DNA from: Fulvia fulva
Taxonomy: Eukaryota > Ascomycota > Dothideomycetes > Mycosphaerellales > Mycosphaerellaceae
DNA: 64,000 nt
NCBI RefSeq assembly: GCF_020509005.1
Contig: NC_063017.1
Coordinates: forward strand, 1,240,001 to 1,304,000
Direction: 5' to 3'
The notes beneath the pieces were generated by a model. The model was given only the letters and a program-made list of their open reading frames with translations. It searched no databases and was not told where the DNA came from. Below, in pieces: positions 1-10,552 of this stretch (its first letter is position 1; each line of letters begins with the position of its first letter). The position numbers and the translations under genes were made by a program.

Positions 1-1
1 T

Positions 2-556
2 CGAGCAAAGTCTTTCGTCAAGAGCTGTCTAGCGACGGAAGAGAGTAAGCGACTGAGTGCAGCTGAGTGCCTCGATCTGCCATGGTTCCAGCATCCCCAC
101 TACAAGCGACAATTTGATGCGCTCTACCAACGCGCCATAGCAGACTGGAAGCCGCGCGTGCAGGAAGAGGACCTTACCGAGACTATCGACACGACCGACC
201 AGAACGACGAGAGCGAAGGCCATGGCGAAACCCAGTCTCGATTCTTCACCAGGTCTCGATCACAACAAGACGATATGCTCGCACGCTTCAGACCAAATGA
301 ACTCTGCGCAAGCCCAGTGCAAGTCCCAGAAACGCCACCGAGACGGCGAGCGGAAAGCTCAGGCATTGCTCTAGAAGAGTCACAGTTCATCGACTTGGGC
401 GACTTTACAATGCCACCACAGACAGCGACGTACGACGATGACATCGACCAGAACCTTGACTTGGCAACGCAGAATCTGACTCGCAACTCCTTGCTCACTG
501 CTGACCGTCAACCATGGCATGTTACAGCGTCGAAGCGCAAAGCGGTCTATCGCTGA
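2..556 (+). CDS. 3' part of a Ser/Thr protein kinase (FHA/checkpoint or meiotic type), cut by window edge
   Basis: The reading frame is open from base 2 to the TGA at 554-556, so the gene starts outside the window. The first codons read AKSFVKSCLATEESKRLSAAE, followed by a CLDLPWF stretch. This is the end of a protein-kinase catalytic domain (subdomain XI, the invariant R of ESKRLSA and the LPWF block). The next residues, about HPHYKRQFDALYQRAIADW, resemble the post-kinase segment of fungal FHA-associated kinases of the Chk2/Rad53/Mek1 group. The remaining C-terminal tail of about 125 residues is hydrophilic, acidic and rich in Q/S/T, with no recognised domain; SQ/TQ pairs occur. The kinase assignment is firm, the subfamily is inference. 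The ATP-binding and HRD/DFG motifs are off the window. Confidence 0.75.
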   Translation, partial: RAKSFVKSCLATEESKRLSAAECLDLPWFQHPHYKRQFDALYQRAIADWKPRVQEEDLTETIDTTDQNDESEGHGETQSRFFTRSRSQQDDMLARFRPNELCASPVQVPETPPRRRAESSGIALEESQFIDLGDFTMPPQTATYDDDIDQNLDLATQNLTRNSLLTADRQPWHVTASKRKAVYR

Positions 557-1019
557 GGTCGAGGTTCTCCATGTGATCTGATCACGTTTGTTGACGCCAA
601 TTGAACGGCGATATTGCTCATCTACTGACTGACCACTTCGCTGAAGCTGACAACGAGAAGCCGCTTCGGCACTCACGACTATCACATTATTTAGCATACA
701 CTTCGTATCGATATATTACTCAAAGCAGACAATGCAAGGCATGGCGAGATCTCACAGCTTCACAAGGACGATCCATGCTGATCGAGCGTCTCCACCACCC
801 GCTTCCAGGTCTAAACGCTTAGCTTTGTTGCCGCTTCGGTACGAACTAGTCTTCGTTCTTACATCATCTCCAACGACACAGGATTGAAGTCCTGTGGCCT
901 TATATACATACACGACTAACTACATTTCTTCTCCTGTCACTGTCGTTGCGGCTGTAACTCCTTTTCACTACCAAACTCCACCCCCTCAATTTACAACCAT
1001 TCAGGAACGAGACAGCAAG
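557..1019. other. intergenic region, promoter side of the alcohol dehydrogenase
   Basis: No coding support on either strand. It holds the 3' flank of the kinase gene and the 5' flank of the dehydrogenase. The dehydrogenase frame stays open upstream of its ATG to about 894, but that stretch contains no ATG and is not conserved-looking. Confidence 0.6.
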
Positions 1020-2180
1020 ATGACCACACCTACAAGAACACAAGCTTACGTAGCCCGACCACCAAAACAAGAAGGACAAACAAACATCCAGCTGGAAGAT
1101 GTCACCTACAAACCCCTCGGACCCACCGAGCTCCTAGTCGAAATCGCAGCCGCGTCCATTTGCCACACGGATATCAAAGCTGCACAAGGCAACTTCCATA
1201 TGAAGCCTCCCTTCATCATAGGCCACGAAGCGGCCGGGACTGTCGAAGCTGTTGGCGATAAAGTCTCCTACGTCCAATGTGGCGACAAAGTGGCCCTATC
1301 CTATTCCCATTGCCAAAAATGTCGATTTTGCTTGACGGGGCGACAAGCCTACTGCGAGGAGATCTTCCCCCTCAACTTCGGAGGCCAAAGGGATAATGGA
1401 TCTTCCGTTGTCCAAGACACAGCAGAAGGAACAGGGAGTGTAAAAGGCCTCTTCTTCGGCCAATCTTCCATGAGCCGTCTCGCCATTGTTAGGGAAAGTT
1501 GTGCAGTCAAATTACCACCCACCACAACAAAAGACGACCTAACCCTCTTCGCCTCCCTCGGCTGCGGACACCAAACAGGCGCCGGCGCAATTCTCAACGT
1601 CGCTCGACCTCCACCCGGTAGTAGGATCGTTGTCTTCGGAGCCGGAGCCGTGGGTTTGAGCGCCATCATGGCTGCGAAACTTTCCACCCCAGAGCTTCTG
1701 GTGCTCGTCGACAATTCCCAGACAAAACTCGACATGATCGCCAAAGAGATCGTACAGGATGTAGCGATTGTCAACTGCGCCTCGCTCTGGAACGAGGGAG
1801 AGCTGGCTACCTTCATTAAAGACCTCACGCCCGATGGGAGGGGTGTGGATTTTGTGGTTGAGTGTACTGGGAATGAAGCTGTGAATGTTGAGGCTCATGA
1901 GTGTTTGGATAAGTTAGGAACACTGGTGAATGTTGGATCGAGCGCGGGGGCGAAGGCTGGGTACGAAATTGGGAAGCAGCTTGTCAAGGGGGTTACGGTT
2001 AGGGGAACGCATCAGGGAGATTCAGTCCCGAGGGTGATGGTTCCGAGGATGGTTGAAATGTGGCGGGCTGGGAGGTTTCCTTTCGATCGATTGCTCACGA
2101 GGTACGGGTTCGAGGATCTGGACAAGGCGTTGCGGGATTTGGGGGAGGGAAAGATTGTCAAGCCGGTTTTGGTACTGTGA
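1020..2180 (+). CDS. zinc-dependent alcohol dehydrogenase (MDR family, aryl/benzyl-alcohol type)
   Basis: Single exon, 386 aa, the usual size of class-III-like and aryl-alcohol dehydrogenases. It oxidises an alcohol to an aldehyde with NAD(P)+. The catalytic zinc motif CHTD lies near residue 48 and GHEAAG near residue 70. The structural-zinc lobe has four cysteines in CQKCRFCLTGRQAYC (about residue 99-113). The Rossmann motif is VVFGAGAVG (about residue 205). The ATG at 1020 fits the family N-terminus. The open frame reaches further upstream but without ATG. A benzyl or aryl alcohol substrate is inference from overall resemblance. The intradiol dioxygenase 12 kb away would suit aromatic catabolism, but the two are not adjacent. 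Confidence 0.85.
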   Translation: MTTPTRTQAYVARPPKQEGQTNIQLEDVTYKPLGPTELLVEIAAASICHTDIKAAQGNFHMKPPFIIGHEAAGTVEAVGDKVSYVQCGDKVALSYSHCQKCRFCLTGRQAYCEEIFPLNFGGQRDNGSSVVQDTAEGTGSVKGLFFGQSSMSRLAIVRESCAVKLPPTTTKDDLTLFASLGCGHQTGAGAILNVARPPPGSRIVVFGAGAVGLSAIMAAKLSTPELLVLVDNSQTKLDMIAKEIVQDVAIVNCASLWNEGELATFIKDLTPDGRGVDFVVECTGNEAVNVEAHECLDKLGTLVNVGSSAGAKAGYEIGKQLVKGVTVRGTHQGDSVPRVMVPRMVEMWRAGRFPFDRLLTRYGFEDLDKALRDLGEGKIVKPVLVL

Positions 2181-2323
2181 TGTGGACAGGTCGAACGGGA
2201 GCAGATCATTGATATTCAAGGGTATACAATCGAGGCCTGTACCTGCGCCGGGACACCATACGCCTTGCCATGCACATATTGCTCATCATCATACAACTGA
2301 ACCACACATCTGAGACAGCAGCT

Positions 2324-4684
2324 CTATACACCGCTGCGGTGCACCAATGTGCCTCCTCTTCGCAACTGGACGCTTTCTCTCCGTACTAGGACCTGCAGAG
2401 CACGGTTGAGAGATTGCTCGCTGTAGTTCTTCCGCTCGACGAATTCGCGGCGTAGTGTTGCCAGGGATGACGTGTAGCCGATGGGTAATCTGGTGGCATA
2501 GTCAGTATCTGGCGGGCATGTGAAGTTGGGGTGGAGTCATGCTTACCTTCTCCTCAGCTCATCTTCCACTTTGTGTACCTCTTCGACCAGTTCGCGATTG
2601 CCGCCCATGCCGAGGGCAGATGTGTCGCCACCAGCGCTCATCACAGCATCCATTGTGCTGCCCAAGAATAGTCGGATGGCTTCATCGACGTGCTTCTCTG
2701 TGGCGATGGGCTGAAGCTCGATCTTGGCCAAAGACTCTGCGATACGTACCAGCGATTCCAGCTGACGAACCGTGATTGGAATACTCGATCTCTGGTTCGC
2801 GTCTTGCTCCGCCCTGGCGACTTGCCGTCGAATACTGACAAAGTGTGACGAGAGCTTCTCTGCCGCTTCAGCGGACAGACGAGGCGCGCATCGTGACTTG
2901 GCGTAGCTAATGTATCGCTTCATCTTCTCGACTGGGATTTCAGCGTGGACAGTCTCCTGAACTCCTTGACCGCCCATGTGGATGCCCATGACGTGCTTCG
3001 CGATGGTCTCATCGCGATTCCGGTCGTGGTCGTCTCGGACGATGAAGATCAGATCGAAACGGGACAGGATGGTGGTCTGGAAGTCGATGTTCTCGCCAGG
3101 TGTCTTTAGATCGTCGTATCGGCCGAAGATTGGGTTGGCAGCTGCGAGGACTGACGTTCGGGAGTTCAGGATTGTTGTAATACCGGCTTTGGCAATGGAA
3201 ATCGTCTGCTGCTCCATGGCTTCGTGGATGGCCACTCTGTCTTCGTCTCGCATCTTGTCGAATTCGTCGATACACACCACACCGCCGTCGGCAAGCACCA
3301 TTGCACCACCTTCGAGGTAGAACTCGCGCGTGTTGGTATCTCGCTGCACACTTGCAGTCAAACCTGCTGCAGATGAACCCTTTCCAGACGTGTACACTGC
3401 GATTGGGGAGCATTTCTCAACAAACTTCAGCAGTTGCGACTTGGCTGTTCCAGGATCTCCGAGCAGAAGCACGTTGATATCTCCACGCAGCTTCATGTTG
3501 TCTGGTAAGATCTTCTTGCTTCCGCCCATGAGCAGACATGTGATGGCTTTCTTGATATCGTTGTTTCCATAGATGGAGGGCGCAACGCAGTCAGCAAAGA
3601 CAGTGTAGATGTCTGGCCTGCGAGACATGTCCAGAAACTCCTGCTCCTCCTCTTCACTGAATTGAATACCCATGCCACCTGCCTGATTGTGCGAGAGATC
3701 TGTTTGTAGGCCTATCGCTCGCAAGTATGGATTTCTGATCGCCACGGCTCCCTTGTTCTTACTGTTCTTTTGGCTGGCGTAAATGCTGAACACACCCATT
3801 ATGACACATCTCGAACCTGGTACAACTCTGTTCGCGAGGTATCGATCCGCTGAGACGAGGATGTGACGTGGTAGCTCACCCACAGGTACATCATCTGGTG
3901 CCTCTTGCAGCTTCAAAACTTGCTGGTCGATGAATTGAGACTTCTCGTGCACCACAAAGTAGGGATCAAGCGGACACTTCTCGCTGCCATCGTTCGGGTC
4001 CTTTTGTCTCGAGCACGTCCTCGGTAATGTGACTCCTGTGAAGCCGGATGTAACTGCAATGTTGTCCTCGTGCTGGCAATTTCTGCACTGGATGTGTAGC
4101 TTAGTCGCTTTCGAGCTCAGAGTGCTGGCGCCGATGACGATGCCGGGTATGCGCACAAGGTGTGAGACGTTGGTTGCTGTAAGGCCACGGATCGAAGTCT
4201 GTGAGACGGAGGAGTGGACAAGGAGTTGGTGCTCAGGGAGAGCTTTTGCGAGGTCGAGATCCTCTGCGCTTCGGGACGGGTAGAGGATACGTTGTGTGCA
4301 TGTCTTGAGCGCTCGTTCAAACTATGATCGTATGTAAGTACTGGGACTGTTAGCATTCTTTGCCCACTCACGATTGGGATGACATCTGCGGGCTCGTTGT
4401 TCAGTCTGTCTGCAAGGTCTGCGTTGAATGCAATCAGATGTTCAATGTCGATGTCGCAGTAGTATTGCTTTGACAGCACATTCTCCCGTATTTGATCACT
4501 GCCACGCTGTCAGCCTTGTCCTTCGCTGCGCAACCATTGCTCCTTACCGATAGATGTATACACCGTCGAGGTGGAACTCCAGCACAAACTTGACAATCTC
4601 CTTCTCTTGCTGCTTCACGCTCTCTTCTCCATTGCCCTGGGACTCGCCGAACAGACTGAGCGTGTACACTGATTGGCGATCCAT
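2324..4684 (-). CDS. MCM5: DNA replication licensing factor MCM5 (4 exons)
   Basis: Subunit of the Mcm2-7 replicative helicase, nuclear. I read four exons: 4684-4548, 4498-4372, 4321-2547 and 2489-2324. The introns are 49, 50 and 57 bp, all GT-AG and phase-consistent, giving 734 aa, the normal length. Exon 1 begins [15 protein letters not shown]. Exon 2 carries the conserved [16 protein letters not shown] block. Exon 3 carries the C4 zinc site (CRNC followed by two further cysteines), Walker [10 protein letters not shown], Walker B CIDEFDK and the SRFDLIF arginine finger. The last exon is the winged-helix tail ([16 protein letters not shown]) ending in TAG. The frame is open upstream of 4684 through a GT-rich minisatellite but lacks ATG, so 4684 is chosen. 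The gene is divergent from VPS54. Confidence 0.95.
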
Positions 4685-4689
4685 CTCGT

Positions 4690-4747
4690 GGTGTGGTGTG
4701 TTTGGTGTGGTGTGTTTGGTGTGGTGTGTTTGGTGTGGTGTGGTGTG
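4690..4747. repeat. GT-rich minisatellite in the MCM5 5' leader
   Basis: About three and a half tandem copies of a 14-bp unit (gtgtggtgtgtttg) lie immediately 5' of the MCM5 start codon. The copies are nearly perfect. On the MCM5 strand the tract is CA-rich and in frame without a stop, but it has no ATG. Confidence 0.85.
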
Positions 4748-4801
4748 CTTCAACAGAAACGAAGCTCAAATCCGAGGGGGGGGAGATCGCGAGGGCACGA
4801 A

Positions 4802-4807
4802 ACGCGT
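4802..4807. promoter_or_regulatory. MluI cell-cycle box (ACGCGT) in the MCM5/VPS54 divergent promoter
   Basis: A palindromic ACGCGT lies 118 bp upstream of the MCM5 ATG. In yeasts this is the binding site of MBF, which drives G1/S genes including replication factors. Presence of the site is seen directly; its function here is inference. It sits in the 383-bp region shared with VPS54 on the other strand. Confidence 0.45.
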
Positions 4808-5067
4808 CCGACCGCGTTCTTTCCGCGTAAAGTGGAAAGCTAGCGCCAATCGGTCACGGATCCAGCCGATCGCGTGGCTTCGGCGTGAGAGCTGCAGGCG
4901 TCAATAAGAACACCTCTCCACTCTCGTATGTCTGCGTCTGGTACCGATAATCACTGCATTGCCCCGCGCTCTGTATCTGTCTTCCTGCTCTCCACCTGCG
5001 ACACGACCGCACACCTCATGAGGCGACCAACACCACAGCGGGAAAGCGATCGACCTCTCTCTTGGCC

Positions 5068-8000
5068 ATGTCATCACCCTCTTCCCCATTCTCCATCGAT
5101 GCCTCCCAGTCGCCAGCCTCGCCGAACAGCCCACGCAGTGCGTTCCCGCTCCCACCACAGGACTTAGCGTCGCGAAACCCTTCCGGCAGATACAGACCAA
5201 GAAGAGGCAGTTCGGCCAGCACGTTATCGATCAGCTCGATAGGTGGTAGCTTAGACTTGCAAGGCAGGAGAGGAAGCACTGTCCGGGAGACAAGCCAGAA
5301 TGCTATATCGACACTCATCCAGCCGCCGATTGTCAGGACAGGTCTCTTACCGCATACGCAGGCGACAGCGGCAGCATCGGGCTATAGGGCGCCGACCACG
5401 AGGGACATCCCACCGGTGACACTAACCAATGTGCCTCGTGTGCCTCCTGAGAGCTTTCGCGACTACCTCAATCGAATTGGTCCGCTGTTTGAGAGCTGCC
5501 AGCGAGGTCGGGCAGAGCCGGAGCAGTCTCAATGGCTGAAGAAGGACAAGGAGCTAGAGAAGACAGACCGTTTCCAGGAAGCGCTGGAGAGGAGGATTAG
5601 CAAGGACACCTCGGCACCACCAACACCTACCATTGCACGGCAAGGCTCGGTTAGTGCTATATCGCCTGTGGAGACGCCTGGACAGCCACGAAGGAAATCT
5701 TCCGCGCAGTATCGACGGAACCGAAACGAGCCCACGCCTTTGTCCACCATACCTAATGTTTATTTTGACGAAGACTTTCACCTAGAGAACCCACGAACCT
5801 TCGATGTGGTTTCGGAACGTGCTGAGATTGTCCGCCCTCCTCCCGGCGCGCACACCACCACAGAGAAAGCACCCAATGGCACGACACTGCCACCACGAAA
5901 GGCTCTGGCCACGAATGCGATCCTGCAGGAGAAGCTCAGCTGGTACATGGACACTGTAGAAGTGCACCTGATCAATAGCATCAGCACGGCTAGTAGTGGC
6001 TTCTTTGCCGCGTTGGGCTCGTTGAAAGAGCTGCAGACAGAAGCCGAGGAAAGTGTAGCCAAGATTCAGAGCTTGCGTGAAGATCTGCGAAGATTGGACA
6101 AGGAAGTGGCGGTGTCTGGGCTGGAAGTTGCTGCGAAGCGACGGAGAAGAGAGAATGTGAGAAAGCTCGGGACAGCTACTGCGCAAGTGCAGAATGTGGT
6201 AGAGACCGTGCGGAAAGCAGATGAGCTTGTCGACGAAGGCGCATATGACGAAGCCTCGGACCAAATGGACCGAGTCGGACGCCTGATATGCGGGCAGCAA
6301 GAGTCGGGGCAGGACGATCAAGAGCTGATAGACCTGCGGCGGCTCAAGGCACTGCAAGGACTGGATTCCGGCTTGCAAGAGTTGCAGCTACGTATAGGGA
6401 CAGGCTTCGCTTCACGATTCACCACGATACTGATGAATGATCTGCGACGGCACATGGAGAAGGTAGCATCGAGTGACACCCTGAAAAGATGGTCGCGACA
6501 GAGGGGTGTCGCGCCGACCTATATGGAGACCAGTGACGACTTTCGAAAAGAACTCTTGACAGCATTGAAGGGTCTGGAAAGAGCAGGGCATACAGAACCA
6601 GCATCCGCAGCGTACAGAGAAGCGGTGAATAGGGAGATGAAGTCTATCATCCGCAAGTTCTTGCCCAGCAGTAGCGACGATGATGCGGACAGTATGGTAT
6701 CAACATCGACGAGAGGTGGGATCAGGCTGAGCCAACAGGAGAAGAGCAGCATTCTCGCCCGTAACCTGCGTGCGCTCGAGCCAGAGGACGCAGAGAAACT
6801 GCTTGTTGGAGTGTACAGTTCGGTAGGAGAAGCGCTCCGAAGGGTATCAACGCAGACGAAGGTCTTGCTGGACATCACGAGCAGTATGGACCCGCCCGAG
6901 CTAAAGTCATCGTCAAGACCATCGACTTCAGATGGACAGCGACCCGATGGAGCGCCACCTCCGCCACCAAAGGCTACAGTGCAAGAGAAGCTTTCCCAAG
7001 CATTAGACATGTCCAGCTTACTGGGTGTAGCTGTCGACACAGCCCAGACTCAGATCACCAGGGTCTTGAAAGTGCGGAACGAGCAGTCTATCAGACTACC
7101 GAAAGAGATGTTCCTACGATACTTCACATTGAACCGCCTCTTTGCAGACGAATGCGAAGCAGTGAGTGGTCGAGGTGGGAATGTCCTGAAAGGCATCATT
7201 AACGCTCAGATCTCGGGCTTCGTCCAAGTTTTAGGCACGTCAGAGACGGAGCGCATTGCGAAACTGCTGGACAGCGACAACTGGAATGCCACGGACTTCA
7301 CCGAACAGCAGAATGTCATACTTCAACGAATCCTTGCTGCCATGAGTTCTGACCCTGCGGAATGGTCTAAAGGTGCTGCACCTCTATGGGAGGAGCCACA
7401 AGTCGGACCTCATGCGAATGGCACAGGAACAACAAATGGCACAGAGACTTCAACCACCAACGGCACTGCCGCGAAGAGCCAGACCAAGCCAGCTTACATC
7501 GACGACACGCGCTTCGTCCTTGTCGCCAGTGTCTCTTCATTGCTTCCAACCATCGACACTTTTCTCTCCCTGACATCCGTGCTGCCAAGCATGACGCCTC
7601 AGATCAGTACTTCTTTGCTAGAAGTCCTCCGTATGTTCGACTCACGCTCTCGTCAACTCATCCTCGGCGCCGGCGCGACTCGATCTGCAGGCCTGAAGAA
7701 TATCACCACGAAGCACCTGGCACTCGCGTCGCAGGCCTTGAGCTTCATCATCGCCCTTGTGCCGTACATGCGTGAGTGCGTGCGACGACATATAGCTGGT
7801 GGGCAAGGCGGCGTCCTAGCAGAGTTCGACAAGCTCAAGCGTGTCTATCAGGAACACCAAAGTTCCCTACACGACAAGCTTGTAGACATCATGACAAGCC
7901 GATCCCAGACCCATGTCAAAGCCATGCTTGCCATCAACTTCGATACAGCCACAAATGCAGACGACAAGGCATCACCCTACATGGAGACTCTCACCAAAGA

Positions 8001-8385
8001 GACCTCTACCCTCAACCGCGTCCTCTCCAAGCACCTCGGCGAAATAGACGTCAGCATGATCATGCGCCAGATCTTCAGCAGCTATAAAGGTCAATGGACG
8101 AAAGCTTTCGGGGAGGTGGACGTTAAGAGTGACAAGGGCGAGAAGCTGCTACTGAAGGATGCTGAGGCTTTTGAGAGCAGGCTGGGGAAGATCGAGGGCT
8201 TTGGTGATATTGGGAAGGAGGTTGTTGGTGTGGTAAAGGCTAAGGTATCCGATGATGCGGATGAGGAAGACAAGAAGAAGGTGGGAATGAATGGGAGTGA
8301 AGAGAAGGCGGAGATGATGTTTGATGCGGAGGCGGCCAATGATGATGAGGACGAGGCTGCGGAGGGGAAGGATGAGAAGAAGTAG
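5068..8385 (+). CDS. VPS54: Vps54, GARP complex subunit
   Basis: Single exon, 1105 aa. Vps54 is part of the GARP tether that captures endosome-derived vesicles at the trans-Golgi. The N-terminal 230 residues are low complexity and rich in S/P/R. The conserved segment NVYFDEDFHLENPRTFD starts about residue 231, followed by the Vps51/Vps54 N-terminal coiled region (LSWYMDTVEVHLINSIS). A long helical middle contains RRRRENVRKL. The Vps54 C-terminal domain includes INFDTATNADDKASPYMETL and VSMIMRQIFSSYKGQWTKAF near residues 952-1013. The tail is strongly acidic (DDEDEAAEGKDEKK). The TTG-initiated frame reaches 5062; the first ATG at 5068 is used. Divergent from MCM5. Confidence 0.9.
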   Translation: MSSPSSPFSIDASQSPASPNSPRSAFPLPPQDLASRNPSGRYRPRRGSSASTLSISSIGGSLDLQGRRGSTVRETSQNAISTLIQPPIVRTGLLPHTQATAAASGYRAPTTRDIPPVTLTNVPRVPPESFRDYLNRIGPLFESCQRGRAEPEQSQWLKKDKELEKTDRFQEALERRISKDTSAPPTPTIARQGSVSAISPVETPGQPRRKSSAQYRRNRNEPTPLSTIPNVYFDEDFHLENPRTFDVVSERAEIVRPPPGAHTTTEKAPNGTTLPPRKALATNAILQEKLSWYMDTVEVHLINSISTASSGFFAALGSLKELQTEAEESVAKIQSLREDLRRLDKEVAVSGLEVAAKRRRRENVRKLGTATAQVQNVVETVRKADELVDEGAYDEASDQMDRVGRLICGQQESGQDDQELIDLRRLKALQGLDSGLQELQLRIGTGFASRFTTILMNDLRRHMEKVASSDTLKRWSRQRGVAPTYMETSDDFRKELLTALKGLERAGHTEPASAAYREAVNREMKSIIRKFLPSSSDDDADSMVSTSTRGGIRLSQQEKSSILARNLRALEPEDAEKLLVGVYSSVGEALRRVSTQTKVLLDITSSMDPPELKSSSRPSTSDGQRPDGAPPPPPKATVQEKLSQALDMSSLLGVAVDTAQTQITRVLKVRNEQSIRLPKEMFLRYFTLNRLFADECEAVSGRGGNVLKGIINAQISGFVQVLGTSETERIAKLLDSDNWNATDFTEQQNVILQRILAAMSSDPAEWSKGAAPLWEEPQVGPHANGTGTTNGTETSTTNGTAAKSQTKPAYIDDTRFVLVASVSSLLPTIDTFLSLTSVLPSMTPQISTSLLEVLRMFDSRSRQLILGAGATRSAGLKNITTKHLALASQALSFIIALVPYMRECVRRHIAGGQGGVLAEFDKLKRVYQEHQSSLHDKLVDIMTSRSQTHVKAMLAINFDTATNADDKASPYMETLTKETSTLNRVLSKHLGEIDVSMIMRQIFSSYKGQWTKAFGEVDVKSDKGEKLLLKDAEAFESRLGKIEGFGDIGKEVVGVVKAKVSDDADEEDKKKVGMNGSEEKAEMMFDAEAANDDEDEAAEGKDEKK

Positions 8386-9211
8386 ATGTGTAGTTATGGT
8401 GAGAAAGGCATGAAATTACACCAGTGCCATCTCCATCCATCGAATCGTCCTTCCTTCTCCAATTCATGTGTTGTCGCCCTCACTAAAGCCAATGCACGCT
8501 CCACCCATAGCCCTCAGGCAAAGGGCCGAAATGCCAAAAGCACCGTAGCAGTGTCACACCTATACGCAATGAGCAGATAGGTAGCAAGCCGCCAACAGCG
8601 CAGCAAAACAATCACAACTGGTCGAACAGCTAGTCGATGGCATATCCGATGAATACACACTATAGATAATGTTACACTCTCCAATGTCTCAGCGACAATT
8701 GTCTGCATCTCGAGCCACGTTCTCTCTAAAGCTTTGCTTGCGCCATCTGGCCAACGGTGATCGCTGGAGGGACTGAGTTCTTTCTAGATTATGGACCTTG
8801 CATGGCTTTGCATGTGAAGTGTGTGATCTGTTGTTGAGATCAAGGCCTCTTGTGGCACGAGGAGTGTTAGCCACGTACTGTGCAATCTACAGAATAGAAG
8901 GAAAGGTTATACCAACCGCTGGTACACTGCATCGTACGCACAGACCTCGAGCACTCTCTCTTCTGGAGGTTGACTTCGCAGGGCGCTTCGCTAGGGGGCG
9001 GCAGTCGTGCGTTGTTACGCCTGTGACCACAAGCTTAGAAGCTGTTTGTGTTAGGTGATAGGTGGTCCTTGGTATGACCGTATCGCTCTAATGTTCGCGG
9101 CGGTGGGAGAAGGATAACACAGTTACTGGTTCTTCGTCTGTAGGTGAATTGCTTGAGTCCTGTCCACAAAGACTATAGGTGACACGGGGTTAATCTCATG
9201 TGCAACAGATG
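8386..9211. other. intergenic region, nothing recognised
   Basis: About 0.8 kb between the VPS54 stop and the 3' end of the HET gene. Only short open frames without coding character are present, and I see no RNA gene or repeat. Confidence 0.6.
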
Positions 9212-10552
9212 CTAGCTTCGACTGCGCTGCACTAGCTCGTCGCCATCTTTCGTTTCATGAAGCATTTCCAGGTCATGCTTCGAAAGCCGCTTTTGGAAGA
9301 GGCTTATGTTCAAAGGCAGGCTGGGATGTAAAAGTTCCTGAACCACCGGTCCAGCCACACTCATTTGCAGCTCCACTAGCCCTGTCTGCGACATGGCCTC
9401 GTAGGCATCTCCAGTCCATAGGCCAATCACCTTTGGGGGCAACAGAGCGATTTCGATCGAGTCAATAAGTCTTCTCACCTCCCACACCAAGGGCTCTATC
9501 TTTGCTCCCAATAAGTCCCATATTGCCATGGGATCTTCATCGGTCAACGACCTGCGTCGCTCGCTGTAAAGCTCGTCACAGTACGCTGCGAACTTCACCG
9601 CCAGCGATCCGAGGCCGAGATTATAGTCCGGGACAAAGCGCATCTTCGTGTCAATAATCCGCGTCATGCTCGACCCCAGAAAAGCAAAGACTCGGTCTCG
9701 GGGATCTGTGCAGCGCGATCGAGCATAAATGCCGAATGTTTTGGACAGCAATGCCAGACTGCCGACAGCAGTACGGAGAATGGAGTCACGAAATGCGGCA
9801 TCACGAAATGCGTGATAATATCTGTCCTGTAACAAGCTCCCAGCCTGCGTGTCTGGCCACAGCCACCTGAGATGGAGCAGGTTGGTTGCGGTAGTGCTGT
9901 ATCGACCACATGTGATGAATAGATGTGGGCACAGTAGGAATTCCTGAATAATCCAGGTGCGGTCAAAGTATTCTCTGGTCATCGCACTTTCAAAGCAAGC
10001 GATGTCGTGGTGACTTAGATCGAAGTGACAATCGCTCCGGCCCTCGCATTTCGAAGGATCTTTGTAACGGCACGATGCGGCGACACGATTAATCACCGCA
10101 AAGGCATGCGCTGTCGATTCATCTTCTGGTCCAAGCCAACTGACAGTCCTTGGGGCATGGGAGAAGGTCTGCCCACATGCGGTGTACTTGTTGGTTGCGT
10201 TCGTGGACATTCGACTGATCGATGCACAGTGCGTCAACCCAGAAAATGTCGGATGCGAGTGCTGTATGATGTTCAATGATCGAGCTCAGCGCGAGCCACA
10301 AGTTGGCCGTGATTTGTACGATAATCCCGTCCAGCGATATCTCTTTCGGCGCATCCTTGCTACCCCAGCAGTAGGACAATGCTGTATAGCAACCGTTGGC
10401 TTGTGTTCGTAGGAGTTGGAAGGAGGCACACTGTATGTCTTTCGGCGTGCTCGAAGTGAGGATGTGTAGGAGCCGTATCGAGTCGTCTTCTAGGGGGGAG
10501 TGCGGTAGCCAGCGGCAGCCACATCAGAAGCCAACGAGGAAGTAGTAGCCAT
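9212..10552 (-). pseudogene. HET-domain (heterokaryon incompatibility) gene broken by two frameshifts
   Basis: HET proteins mediate non-self recognition and cell death in fungi. Read on the minus strand, the ATG at 10552 gives MATTSSLASDVAAAGYRTPP and then TAG at a run of six C (plus-strand G run 10493-10498). One base later the HET N-terminal signature appears (LEDDSIRLLHIL, then ALSYCWG and IFWVDALCIDQSNVHERNQQVHRM). At about 10172-10178 the frame shifts back, continuing as GQTFSHAPRTVSWLGPEDE, then REYFDRTWIIQEF, to the stop at 9212. The two indels compensate, so the total length (1341 bp) is a multiple of three. No intron fits either shift, since the homology is continuous across each. 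It is either a pseudogene or carries two sequence errors. The C-terminal half lacks a recognised effector domain. Confidence 0.8.
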
